A stretch of 64,000 nt of DNA from Setaria digitata (lineage: Eukaryota > Nematoda > Chromadorea > Rhabditida > Setariidae), in contig RCAB01000098.1 of the NCBI GenBank assembly GCA_003640385.1, forward strand, positions 1 through 64,000, written 5' to 3'. The position numbers and the translations under genes are program-made. Below, in pieces: positions 15,236 through 27,002 of this stretch. Under the pieces are notes generated by a model. That model did not search any database. It was given only the letters and a program-made list of their open reading frames with translations, and was not told the origin of the DNA. The number at the start of each line of letters is the position of its first letter. Positions within the stretch are counted from its first letter, which is position 1.

Positions 15236-17995
15236 TTAATTTAATGAAGTCAGAGCTCGGTCATAGAACAGCATGTAAGCTTCTGATGATGATACCTCTG
15301 CAAATGATACCGGTGTCACCTGAAAAAAGTTTTGATAAGATTCAAAATTTTTATAAATTATAAGCAAATTAAATCTTCACTTAACACTGATTTTTATGTT
15401 TGGATTATATGAAGTCATCTCGCAGGCATTTCATGCTTTTTTTAAAATAAAGTTTGCATTTGACAATGTTAACCTCCGTGTCGCTCGTTTTGTACCAATT
15501 AGATCGGTTCTCAGCGCCAATTCCGCGACGATAAGTTATAAAATGACCTGAATGTGCTTGTCCAATATGTACAGAAACAGCGCGTAGCTGATACTTGTAT
15601 TTGAACATATTGTCATAATCGTAAAAATTGGCTCCATTACTGAAAAACATAAATACGGGACTCAAGGAAACAAATCTGAATAAAAATCTCAGCAAAAAAA
15701 AAAAAAAAAAAAAACCCAGATGAAGTTAGTCCATCTCCTTGCTGCCACTTGCGTTTGACTTTCGGAAGAGAAAATACAGCATTTGTTGCTGAACCACCCA
15801 AAACTCGAAGATAAGAATTTGAGAATGGATCTTTCGTTTGTTTTGGCTTATTCTAAAATCAAGTTGAATTTTTAAACCTTTAAAATTATTTTGGAAATTT
15901 AGCTTCAAAAAATTATATCTTCATAATTATTTTATAGAGTAACGTAAAAATGAAATGACCTTGTCAATTTACATATTACCAAAAAGAATATCAACAAAAA
16001 ATATAAAGCTCGCATAAGAGCTGCAAACAAATTTGTCTTATTTTGTGCATATAACTGGAAATTATTGAAAATCAAGCCTGTTCGCTAAAGAAACAGTATT
16101 CTCGGACATCAATAAATTCAGGAAATAAAAAGCGTTCAGTGCGTTTGAAAACGCATCCATTCGGAGAAAATCCAACTCGTTCAATACGAAATATCAGTAA
16201 TGATGGCAACTGAAATAATACAAGAAAATTAGCTAACTGAAATACAGACCAGAAAGCATCGATTGCATGATGCACCTTGGATATACTCCGCGGTAAAATA
16301 TCTTTCTAGTAATCATGGTGAGGAAGGATACTAAATTTTTGAGAGATGTTGCATTCCTGATCATGACGATGCGTAGCACTGTTCACAATGAAATACAGCA
16401 ATCACAACGAAAAATTAAATATGAATAAACCACCTTACAAAATCCTTGCTTCTTCATTAACCCACCAGACGGATCTTTCTTTCGTTCCAAGCATCGATCG
16501 CATGATGCACCTTGGATATACTCCGCGGTAAAATATCTTTCTAGTAATCTCGAAAATGTTAGCATCTAAACCAAACTCTTTGCGTTAATTACTGAAAGAA
16601 ATGTATTTGCTTTTCGTATTTTGCCTCATATATGTGAATCATGATATAAACATAAAAATTACTCTTGTTGCTCTCCTGTTTAATGTTATGGATTTGATAT
16701 CACTCCTTATTCTTATGTTTTTGTTTCCAAAAATCATAACTTACATGTTATTCCAAAACCAGCAATCTTTAGCAAAAATTGAGCAACCAAAACAATTTAG
16801 ACTGTTAATCAAACAAGCAAAATTAACAATAAGTTATAATTAAACTGTTTTTGTGATAAAATACTTACTGGACTAGGTGATCTGGGAAGCGAAAGTGATA
16901 AAACGCAAAATTTTTCTTCACGAATTTTCTGGAAAGGATAAAAAAAACTGTAAAAAAAAAAATGTAATAAAAATATTTAGTAATAACGACATGTAAATAC
17001 GTTCTACCATCTTTAAAAATAACGGAAAAATAAGGGCTTGAATGGAGAAAAAACGAAGAAGCCTTAAAAGCAACATCATTTAACAGTATTTTAACATAGT
17101 TATTTTAACACCTTGTAAAGGCATTCTTCTCTACAGCAGCGCAATTGAACAGCTAATATTCCCGTGCAAGGTGGTTTCAACAGTTTCTCATCTGCTATAG
17201 CATTCTGAAACAACACTTCAGTAAATGTGAGATACAAGTTTAATACCAAGAGTGATAAACAACTGGCAAAATAGTTGAAAATTTATGCTTTATAAAAAAA
17301 AAAAGTAAGGATGAAAACCAATGAAGATCCCTCTGACTATAAATACAGCAGAACAATCGAAAACAAACCTTCACATGTTCAAATGATAGTGAACTGGGTG
17401 ACTGTAAGTTAAACGAAGAATTAAAACTACTATTACAAGTAGGAGCTCTGTCACTCTCCATATTATCTTTCACGAACATGGTGTCAACAATATTTCGACG
17501 AATTATGTTGGCACTATTAATTACTGGTTCTTTCTTACTGACCAATGAATTCACTTTTCCTTCTTCTACCTGTTCCTAGAAATTTACTTACTGTGTAAGA
17601 TTTTCACTTTCTGATTTACATTCTTCAACGCAGTAACCGAAGCATAGTAATTTATGACGCCATGAATCATGGCAACAGTTTTTTTCTGCATAATAGCTGA
17701 TATTCGCAAAAAAAAAAAAAAAATCTATTGACTAATTTTATGCAATTTTATAGATTAATTACGACTTGAAGGGAGATATTGAATGATAACAAATAGAACT
17801 AACAACTTCAATGATTTTCTGCAACGGCGACTCACGATTATGACGGAGTGTAGCTAACTCTTCATCCCAAGTTGTAACAAATACATTGAATAATTCATAT
17901 AGATCCTATAAGACTTGAAAAATTCAACCAGATAATATTGATAGTAAACATAATCTTTCCCAAATGAAGAACGAAGCTCGAACTTAATTGTAAAA

Positions 17996-18032
<37 letters not shown>

Positions 18033-19348
18033 GATAAGATGAAATCGTATAACCATTATTGATAAGAGAAGATAATAACTGAATGTCGAGGGATATAAAT
18101 ACCTGTTCAGTGTTTGGTGGTATTGACCATCTATGTGCTAATAAAGCATCGATCACATCTGATGCAGAACATGTCTCTTTTGTACCATCATTCAGCTCTA
18201 TAAACGATGTCTATGCTACATGACTATAATGTGCTGAAGTCTCAGTGGTACGAAAACCCAAACTAAACTTTATGACCTCTCCTAATATTATTTGTCTTGA
18301 TGCAATGAAACGAGTTTTTCAGAACTGTTCTAATTTAACGTAAATAGACACACTCTTTATATCATTATCGAAAAAGTCCAGGTGATTAAAATTAAGTTTT
18401 TGGTCTTGAAAAATTTTGAGACTAGGAGAGTATTAGCATATTTCAACAACAGTCACAGAAAAACAACCAAAGTATAAAACGACTATTAATCTTCTCTGTT
18501 TAATATATTAATTCACTTTATTAATAAAGTATAAGCAGGGCAGACTTAAGTTATTCCATTTAATTATAAAATGCAAACCTTGAATGACTCGTTTCAAAGC
18601 ATCTAGAAACAACAATTTGCGACCTTCGTAACCAAATCTAGTATCAATCGTTTGCACCCATTTAAAAAAAGCTTTTGAGCTGCAATAAATCAAAATCCAT
18701 CATTTTTTCCAATAGAAAGCAATAAAAGAAGGATAGAGTAAGGGCAATGAATGTTAGGAACAAAACCTTAGAGCCTTGTGTCGCCTGGTTTATAATGAAA
18801 AGATAATTTAAATTAATGAGAACCTGGCCAGTCCCTGTAATAATGAGTTTGCAAAACATGTGTTTCCGAGATTGAACATTGCTGGAACACGCTTTCCATT
18901 GCTATCTAAACAAGTCCAAAATAAGAAATTCTATTGGCCCCATTTGCAAGAATAATTAATTTGAAACAACTGAACTAGACAAATATTCAGTTAAAGAAAA
19001 AAAGCGCTGTACCAAACAGTCTCTCTGGTATAGAACAAGGCCGACGTCAACCTGCCGCTATTCAACAATAGACCCAATTTATGCTATTAATGAAAAAAAA
19101 AAAAAAAATGAAAGGTCATTTATCTAACGCATGAATTTATCACTGACTCTAATAAAACTATCCTAGCAAAACTTACTTGTTAGAGGTCGAAACGCTGAAC
19201 GTCTTGAGGTTGCATAAAAATAAATGATGGCACCAATCAGACTACTAGTTAGTAATATACCACTGAAAAGATGATGAGACATGCCTCCCCATGAGCATTT
19301 TATCAGTGGCCACTGCCACTTCCATAAGCTTCCAGAAAAATGGCTCAT
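15236..19348 (-). CDS. usp-30: USP30-type deubiquitinase, mitochondrial outer-membrane anchored
   Basis: Fourteen exons keep one frame: 19348-19177, 18905-18824, 18679-18579, 18197-18103, 17905-17807, 17685-17620, 17575-17369, 17204-17112, 16928-16869, 16565-16434, 16209-16078, 15852-15716, 15639-15474, 15319-15236; 541 aa (human USP30 517). Residues about 28-47 are an N-terminal membrane segment followed by basic residues. The Cys box NLGNTCFANSLLQGL has Cys74. The Q box has EQDLYELF. Zinc-ribbon-like Cys pairs (LRCCREEC; CDRC) follow. The His box AHSGHFITY has His491, and Ser511 (KTSDTE) aligns with the unusual catalytic Ser of USP30. Family role: trims Lys6-linked ubiquitin on mitochondria and opposes PINK1/Parkin mitophagy. 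The intron after exon 11 starts with GC, not GT. Exons 5-6 lie in a poorly conserved linker; another donor (GTGAGT at 17835) is possible. Confidence 0.88.
16254..16314 (-). repeat. 61-bp duplicate of part of USP30 exon 10, sitting in the next intron
   Basis: Bases 16254-16314 match 16489-16549 (offset 235) at 60 of 61 positions (T/C difference at 16264/16499). The source is coding sequence of exon 10 (the region reading LLERYFTAEYIQGASCDRC). The copy lies inside the intron between exons 10 and 11 in the same orientation and has no splice sites of its own. The near-perfect identity implies a recent event or an assembly artefact. Confidence 0.95.
18001..18031. repeat. Poly-A run, 31 bp, in a USP30 intron
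   Basis: An uninterrupted run of A on the plus strand (poly-T in the sense of the gene) inside the intron between exons 4 and 5. The length is likely variable. Confidence 0.95.
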
Positions 19349-19458
19349 CGAGTATTTTCAGATTTGAAAATTAGCAATGAACCAGTAAGTGTTAACACAA
19401 ACATTGCATCCCATAATGAAGCTGAAATAAAATTTCACTAGAACGCTAATAATATGAA

Positions 19459-19650
19459 CAACTGAACTTGACAGAATTCAGTTTAAAAAAGGAGGTATAG
19501 AGAACAGCATGACTGGCTATGTCAACCTTCGGTGATATGGAGACAACGACTCATCCTGTGCTACTAGCCTAGCAATAAGTTAATTTTCACTAATTTTAAT
19601 AAAACTACCTTCAACGCTGAAGTAAACTATTGCATCAACGAAAGAAAGTC
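19459..19650 (-). repeat. Diverged copy of USP30 intron 1 / exon 1 region
   Basis: The block at 19459-19487 (ACAACTGAACTTGACAGAAT...) matches 18967-18996. Further on, TCTAATTTTAATAAAACTA-like sequence and CAACGCTGAA.. near 19590-19640 match the donor side of exon 1 at about 19146-19200 (AATAAAACTATCC, GAAACGCTGAACG). Order and orientation are kept, with an offset of about 430-490 bases. It reads as an old tandem duplication of the 5' end of the gene. No start codon or signal/TM frame survives. Confidence 0.5.
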
Positions 19651-21263
19651 AAAGATTCAAGCAATTATCAGAAGATTAAACTCGTCAACATCGCTAGAAA
19701 GCACTAATAGGAGTAGTAGTAATAGATTGTTACAAACCAAATATCGTTGAGCTACTACATGCGAATTCACGATGAAAAGCTCTGATTCATCGGGAAATAA
19801 ACTCAACATTCGCCTTGTAAATTTCTTTTACACTGGTTTCTGTTAAATTTTTGAAATAGTAGCAAAAATTACACTTTGTATGAAATCTAGTTAGATTAAG
19901 TAAAAAAAAAAAATGTAAACGTAAGATCAAACAGTAAAATAGGTGTACATAAAGCAGAAAATTATTCTCACCTTTCACCCAACTGAAATGTCAATTAAAA
20001 ACTCTTAGATGCTGATTAGTTAACGGTTGTTTATTCACATTATTCAAGTCCGTACTGATCCTCTAATTTTCAAATGTTATCTAAAAAAAATTGAAAAATT
20101 CTGAGGAATTGGAAACTTTAAAATTTACTGACTCGACATTTTTGCCGTTAACTATGATATTGTTAACAACGAAGAAATATCGATATGAAAATGTAAGTTT
20201 AGCTATTCCATCAATTTTTTTTTAGAAAATCGAGAATGCCCATATCTTAACAGAAAGAGAAAAAAAATAAGCAGCATGACGGAAGATTTGTTCTATAAGT
20301 CAAGAATTACTGCAATCTATTCTAGTCACCTTTTCGACAATACTTTCCCCTTCTTTCCGTTTCTTATTTCAAAGAATTAGTTTTAACTTTTGCTCTGCCC
20401 CAATAGTGTACATAATTTTTCCAGAACCTAGCTTGCTTCGAACTTTTCAAAAAAGAGAGCTGAATCTAGCGTATTCTGGTTGACCATGGGAGAAATGCCA
20501 GATTTCGTCAGACAAAAAATCTAAATCCCCTATTATCCATAGGCTGAAACCACATGGAAACAAGGATATATGTTTGTTAAGAATAAATTCATGAAACCAC
20601 GGGTATTGGTTAAAGAATCGTTTACTAGTTTTATAAATCAAATGACATGAGAAGGATTGGAGGGCAGTGAGAGATTAATTCGTTGCTAGCATGAAAATGA
20701 ACTCAGATAACTCTGGAAATACCCCCAACAAGTCCCAGAATCTGGCATGGAAGTACAGTCAGAATTTAGTAATCGTCGAGGCAAGTCAGTTATATTCTAT
20801 TAGTAACTCCAATATAATTTAATTAGTTGGAAGCATTAAATTGGGCAAAACTGCTGAAATAACCTCAAAAATACATTTAAAACCATTTTACTTTTTCAAT
20901 AATGACAGCACAGAACCAAAAATTTCAAGAATCCATTGAAGAAGAATAAGAGATCTTGACAAAAAACTAATTGAATAGAAAGTTTTGCTATTTCAAAGTT
21001 AAATGATTATAAAGTCCGACAAAAATCTGAATACAAATAGGTCAATCCCAAACTGCTTCAAAAAATATAATAATGGAATCTAAACAATGTGGTTTCAGCC
21101 GAAAAATTTGATGAACGAACAGATTAGATGTTTAGAAAAAAAAGAAAACAGCAAATATAATAGCAGGATCTTAGAAGAGAGAACAGAAAGTGCTATAGAA
21201 CTTGAGAAAAACTGCGAATTTTTGAAGGTTAAAGAAGGTCATTTTATTTGTTCACTGAGGCAG

Positions 21264-21267
<4 letters not shown>
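19651..21267. other. Intergenic region, no gene recognised
   Basis: A minus-strand ORF at 20447-20641 is somewhat richer in mixed residues than background but has no splice support and no family resemblance. The plus-strand stretch 21087-21267 (Glu/Lys-rich frame) runs directly into a long poly-A. Confidence 0.35.
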
Positions 21268-21316
<49 letters not shown>

Positions 21317-21317
21317 N
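21268..21317. repeat. 49-bp poly-A with an ambiguous base
   Basis: A at 21268-21316, then an N at 21317. It sits about 67 bases downstream of the H3.3 stop codon. It could be the 3' tail of a plus-strand retro-insertion, a sequencing slip or an assembly join. Confidence 0.95.
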
Positions 21318-21383
21318 TGAAAGTTATAACACATTTTGAATTAGTAATGAATGATAAATTATACATGGTCATAATAAAACTTC

Positions 21384-22398
<1,015 letters not shown>

Positions 22399-23777
22399 TG
22401 TAGACGATAATTAGCAAGAACTTAGGAAAGAAACCGAAACTGGACTAGCAGTTGCTGACTGAAGAAGTGAAAAAATATTTCTGCACTAGCTGCGAACAAC
22501 ATTCCGCGCCACGTGACAAGAAAAAAAACACTCTTTTGATTAGAATGAAAAAACGAAAACAAAACAAAACAGCAGTGCCAAATGCCTCTCGATCAATAAA
22601 TGGTTCACACCACAAGTACTGAGCTGACCAGAAACCAAACCACACCTCAAGTGTCATAGGAAGGGTAAATATACAGCTATGATATTGAACTTGAGGAGAA
22701 TAAATCAGTGACAGATAACAATTAGCGAGTCATTTTCTCGAGGATATACATTTTTGGACAGTGAAAATTCGTTACGTCATATTCCTGTAGTGAAGCATCG
22801 CAAAGAAGTCATTAATACCTAGTATTTCAAAACAGATGTTATTGTTAGTGTTATTTCGCTTGTTTTCCAATCCACAGATAAATGAATCAAAAAAAAATGA
22901 AATAAGACCGATTGTTTTTTACCTTGTCATTTCGGTCCTTCTAAGAATGACACAGTGTAAGGTTTTCCCCACACTTTTTGAAATTAAAAGTGAAATCAAA
23001 AGTACTTTTTAACTTTTGCATAGGCTGAAATTTATTACCAATAGGACACTCTCATCACATCTGTACTCTCTCATGTACTTTGCATTCTCGAAAATACACT
23101 CTCGCCATCGTATCATCATCTAATTCTCTCCGACCAACCATACTACGACGCTCTCTCACTGGTCGTATGACTCTTCGCCGCAGTTACCCTTAGGGAGATT
23201 TGTGGGATAAAAACAAAGTTATAGTTTTGTACTGCAGGTTATAACTTTACTAAAACAGGTAAATTTTGACAAACTGACGAACAACTAGAAATACTTGAAC
23301 TATAATCAATATTAAAATACAAAATGGAAAATGCCAAATCTGAGCAGAAATTGAGAACATTTTACACTCAAACTATTCATTTTTAGTGAAGCCAATGCAA
23401 ACGCCGTAAAACTACATATATTTCCGATAAATTTCAGGGGGAAAAAGCACGAAAGTAGCCGGAAAGGCAGTAAGACGAAGTGATCGGCAACGGAAATCAC
23501 CGGAACCGGAGAAGAAGCAAAAACGGAAGGAAATCAGCCGCAGGTATGATGAGCTGTAGTTCACGATAAAGAGGAAGAACGAACTTTGGCTGACACTCAG
23601 GACGGAAAATTGGTTGATACTCAGTGATGTATTGATCGCCTAGTCGTCAAACCAGTGATATAGAAGGGTGACGACCGCAGTGCAGGAAGCACAAAGGGGT
23701 TGACACGGATGAGACACTGGTACTAAGAGAAGTGGATGCATTCTTACTAACAAGTCAGCATCTAATTGCATTCTCCC

Positions 23778-23812
23778 TTGGTATCGCGATACCGCGGGGA
23801 TCGCGATACCAA
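23778..23812. repeat. Inverted repeat with nested 14-bp palindrome
   Basis: Two 13-base arms, 23778-23790 (TTGGTATCGCGAT) and 23800-23812 (ATCGCGATACCAA), flank a 9-base loop ACCGCGGGG. The left arm plus the loop start also forms a perfect 14-base palindrome, GGTATCGCGATACC, at 23780-23793. It could extrude as a hairpin or bind a dimeric factor. Confidence 0.9.
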
Positions 23813-24011
23813 AACTGTACACCAATGATTGATCAGCTCTTCATCATTTTCGATACCTCAGATGCAGTCCTTCTCTCTCAAATACCCAACACTACTGGGA
23901 TTATCACAAAGTATAAGCAACACTCGCGTCTAGTCGCAACGTAACAGCTCCTCGTTTACGCTTGCGAGCGAGCTGTGTATGTCTGTGCACGTGTTACGTG
24001 CAGAAACGCCT

Positions 24012-24038
24012 TGAGAGAGAGAGAGAGAGAGAGAGAGA
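24012..24038. repeat. (GA)n microsatellite
   Basis: About 13 GA units, followed by AATTACAAC. GAGA tracts in promoters can bind GAGA-type factors in some animals; no evidence for that here. Confidence 0.95.
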
Positions 24039-25300
24039 ATTACAACTGCTTTGACTAATGTTCCGAAATGAAATGACGTGACTTCCATACGCCTAGGAGT
24101 TACGAGAAAACACGTGATGATCTCGAAACATGGCCGATAGGAGAGAGGAGCAGGAAGTAATGGAGAGGAGAAAGACTGGAAATGAAGGAGACACGTACGC
24201 CCCCGGAATGAACCAGTAATCTAGCCGTTTCCTTACGCTTAGTCTGACCGAAGTGTTGGTCCGCAGCAGTCTGAGAATTGTATGACCTTCGATACCCTCA
24301 CATTCTCTCATAATTATCATTGTCCCTGACCTTTGACCTTCAAATAATGGATTAGCCCTTCTTCGTTTTATCCTTCAATCATCACTGTAAAACATCTCAT
24401 TTTCCTCTCTCATCCACAATACTTTTTACATCACTTATTTCTCTAACATCCTAATATTCTAGGATATAAAAACAGAAATTATCCACTATACTGTTTTCCA
24501 TTATAGCATATAATATTTCTCGAAATGTCTCGCATCCTCTCTGGAACATATATTTATGCAAAAGGGAAAATAATCGATGAATCGTGAATGTAAATTTTGT
24601 TTAGAATATTTGAAAGTGCTTAGTGAGAAAGAGATGAAGGAGTAGTGGTGACATCGGACGGCGAGAATGAATAGATTGAGAGGAAAGTAGGGGCTACCGT
24701 AAACATCGTTAATTGTGTTCATTACGGAGATGTGGTGGAAATGATGAGTGGGAAAAGCCAAGTTTGGACCGGATATGTGCCACCGGATGGTTTCAGGACA
24801 GATTGTTTATTGCTAAAAAAAGAAAATCGGGTGAGAGGATTTTGGCGGGAATGAAAATTCCGAAATATCTGATCCTGACAGCTATAGAACCGTAAAGTAA
24901 GCAGCTATAGCTGAGTGTAGAAGCAGATCCGTTCCATGCTTCATATATAATCCGAGTAAGATAATACTTGTACGGAAAAGTGATTGATATTTACAGGAGA
25001 TGGGGGATTTATTTCCTGCATAGCCGGTATACTGCCGGATTACTGAGCAATAGAGAGTTGCTGTGGCGTGAGTGGTTTCTGCAGTGAATGATTTGGATGC
25101 GGTAGATGTGTTGTTGTTTGAAAAAGAAAAGAAAATTCTAATGATATCGGGGAATTTGACGTGTTTTTTTTTTTTTTTTGATGTATTCACTTATACAACG
25201 GAAATTTTCTTTTTGCAGCAGTGATAGCATTTATTGATGGAACTGTTGATTGGAATATAAGGAATTCAATTTAATTTTTATCATTTGGGAAGTACTTCAA

Positions 25301-25306
25301 TTTCAG
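25301..25306 (+). promoter_or_regulatory. Likely spliced-leader acceptor for VPS29
   Basis: TTTCAG at 25301-25306 lies 8 bases before the VPS29 ATG with no upstream coding sequence joining it. This is the usual arrangement for a nematode trans-spliced mRNA. Confidence 0.5.
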
Positions 25307-25314
25307 CACCAATT

Positions 25315-26465
25315 ATGGTTTGTTTGTTTTTGTTAATGTCTAATTGTCTAGCTGATTTTTGCTTGATATTTCGTTACAAAATGATCCTAACTAGCTTATG
25401 CTTTTATTTTTCTTTTTTTTTTCAGTTGGTTCTTATTATTGGTGATTTTCATATTCCGCATCGAAGTCATAATATACCGGCGAAATTTCGTAAATTATTG
25501 GTACCAAATAAAATGCAACATGTTTTGTGTACCGGTAATTTGTGCACACGTGAAACGTTCGATTATCTGAAATCATTAGCTTCAGATGTGCATGTAGTAA
25601 GTTGCAGACATTAGCAAGCTGTTTTAAATATTTTGAAACCTGTTTTTTTTTTCTTGAGACTTCAAAATTTTCTCCCTTATATCTGTTTTCTTTGACGCTG
25701 GAACTGAGGAAGTGATAACTAAAAATTAATTGTTGCTACCAAATAAATTGTTTCGAAGATTATGCTTGTCTATCTTTAGTATGAATCTGTGCTGTCAGCA
25801 GATAAACGGATCATTGAATGTCTGTCATCTCCAGTCCATTTGGGTTAGGATCGGAACTAATATTTATTTAGACTCGTGGTGATTTCGACGATGTTTTAAC
25901 GAATTATCCTGATACTAAAGTTATTACAGTTGGACAATTCAGGATCGGCTTATGTCACGGACATCAAATCGTTCCCTGGGGTGACAAGAAGGTCATTTTT
26001 TTTGCCTTTTGTTACTTTTTTTTTTAAGAGAAACTTGGAAAAGTGTCCTTGTTGTTTTTTATAAGTAAATATGATTTTTAGAGGTTAGAAATGCTAGCGC
26101 GGCAGATGGATGTGGATGTTTTGATAACCGGACATACACACGAATGCCAAACTTTTCAACACGAAGGGCGGTTCTATGTGAATCCTGGTTCTGCAACGGG
26201 GGCTTTCTCACCAATACAAAGGTTGCTTGTTTAAAATCTCTGAGAACCATTTGCGAAAAGGTTTGAATGGTATATCACAAATATAATTTGTAAATGATTT
26301 TCAAATTGTTTTTGATTATCCGAATCAAAATTTTCCAGTGATGTCATTCCGTCCTTTGCCTTACTGGATGTGCAAGTAGGAACGCTGATTACGTATCTTT
26401 ATCGATTGATTGACGACCAAGTAAAAGTGGAACGTGTTCAATTTTCAAAGTCGACGGCCGACTGA
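25315..26465 (+). CDS. vps-29: VPS29, retromer subunit
   Basis: Five coding exons: 25315-25317 (only the ATG), 25426-25596, 25872-25991, 26082-26221 and 26339-26465. Together they give 186 aa, the same size as animal VPS29. It opens with [16 protein letters not shown] and contains the metallophosphoesterase-fold residues Asp8 and His10, Asn in [22 protein letters not shown] and TGHTHE. Family role: with VPS26 and VPS35 it forms the retromer core that retrieves cargo from endosomes; VPS29 acts as a scaffold (binding TBC1D5/VARP) and is generally not an active phosphatase. Placing the start codon in a 3-nt exon is unusual but frame, splice sites and the conserved first residues require it. A TTTCAG just upstream suggests trans-splicing. 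Confidence 0.93.
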
Positions 26466-27002
26466 ATCACTTGATACATCACATTTGTTTATGATACAAC
26501 ACTGTGATTATTTGACAATTAGAGTGCTTTCTTTACAGTTCGCTAAACCGAAAGCACCATGAAACTAAATGTATAATACGGTCTCTCTGCTTTTTCTTTT
26601 ATTATTTTCTTCTACTATAATATTATTGTTATTAGAATATTGAATTTACTAGTACAAAAGAGTGAGATTAAATAACACGAAGCTTCGCGTTCTTTTTTTT
26701 TTACCCAGCTTTTATCGCACATTTCGAAAATGAGAAATAAATTTCTGGCTGTACATCATTTGTCTCTCAATTCTAAGAAATAGTGAAGAAGCATCTTCTT
26801 GAATTTACAAGTACATGACTTTCCTTCTCAGTTATCTTTTGCTTGCATATTTTCTTTTATTCAAGTGTTGTGCCTTCATTTTATTTCGTTTAATTTGCTA
26901 TGAATATTTTGTTTCAAATAGTCCATATTATTCAAATGCTTATTCCACTTTATCCACTGATCTTTAGAGGAAACATTACTGTGCTGAAAAGCACTTCAAA
27001 CC
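26466..27002. other. Convergent 3' region between VPS29 and the astacin gene
   Basis: 3' UTRs only. AATAAA-like signals occur on the plus strand near 26733 (GAAATAAATTTC). No gene seen. Confidence 0.45.

Larger units (their letters stand above)
22399..25300. other. Bidirectional intergenic region between H3.3 (minus) and VPS29 (plus), locally GC-richer
   Basis: About 2.9 kb with no recognised gene, containing the two promoters. GC and CpG content visibly rise around 23400-24300. CACGTG E-box cores occur at 22510-22515, 23988-23993 and 24111-24116. A (GA)n run lies at about 24012-24038 and a strong inverted repeat at 23778-23812. Short ORFs in this block show no family match. Confidence 0.5.
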
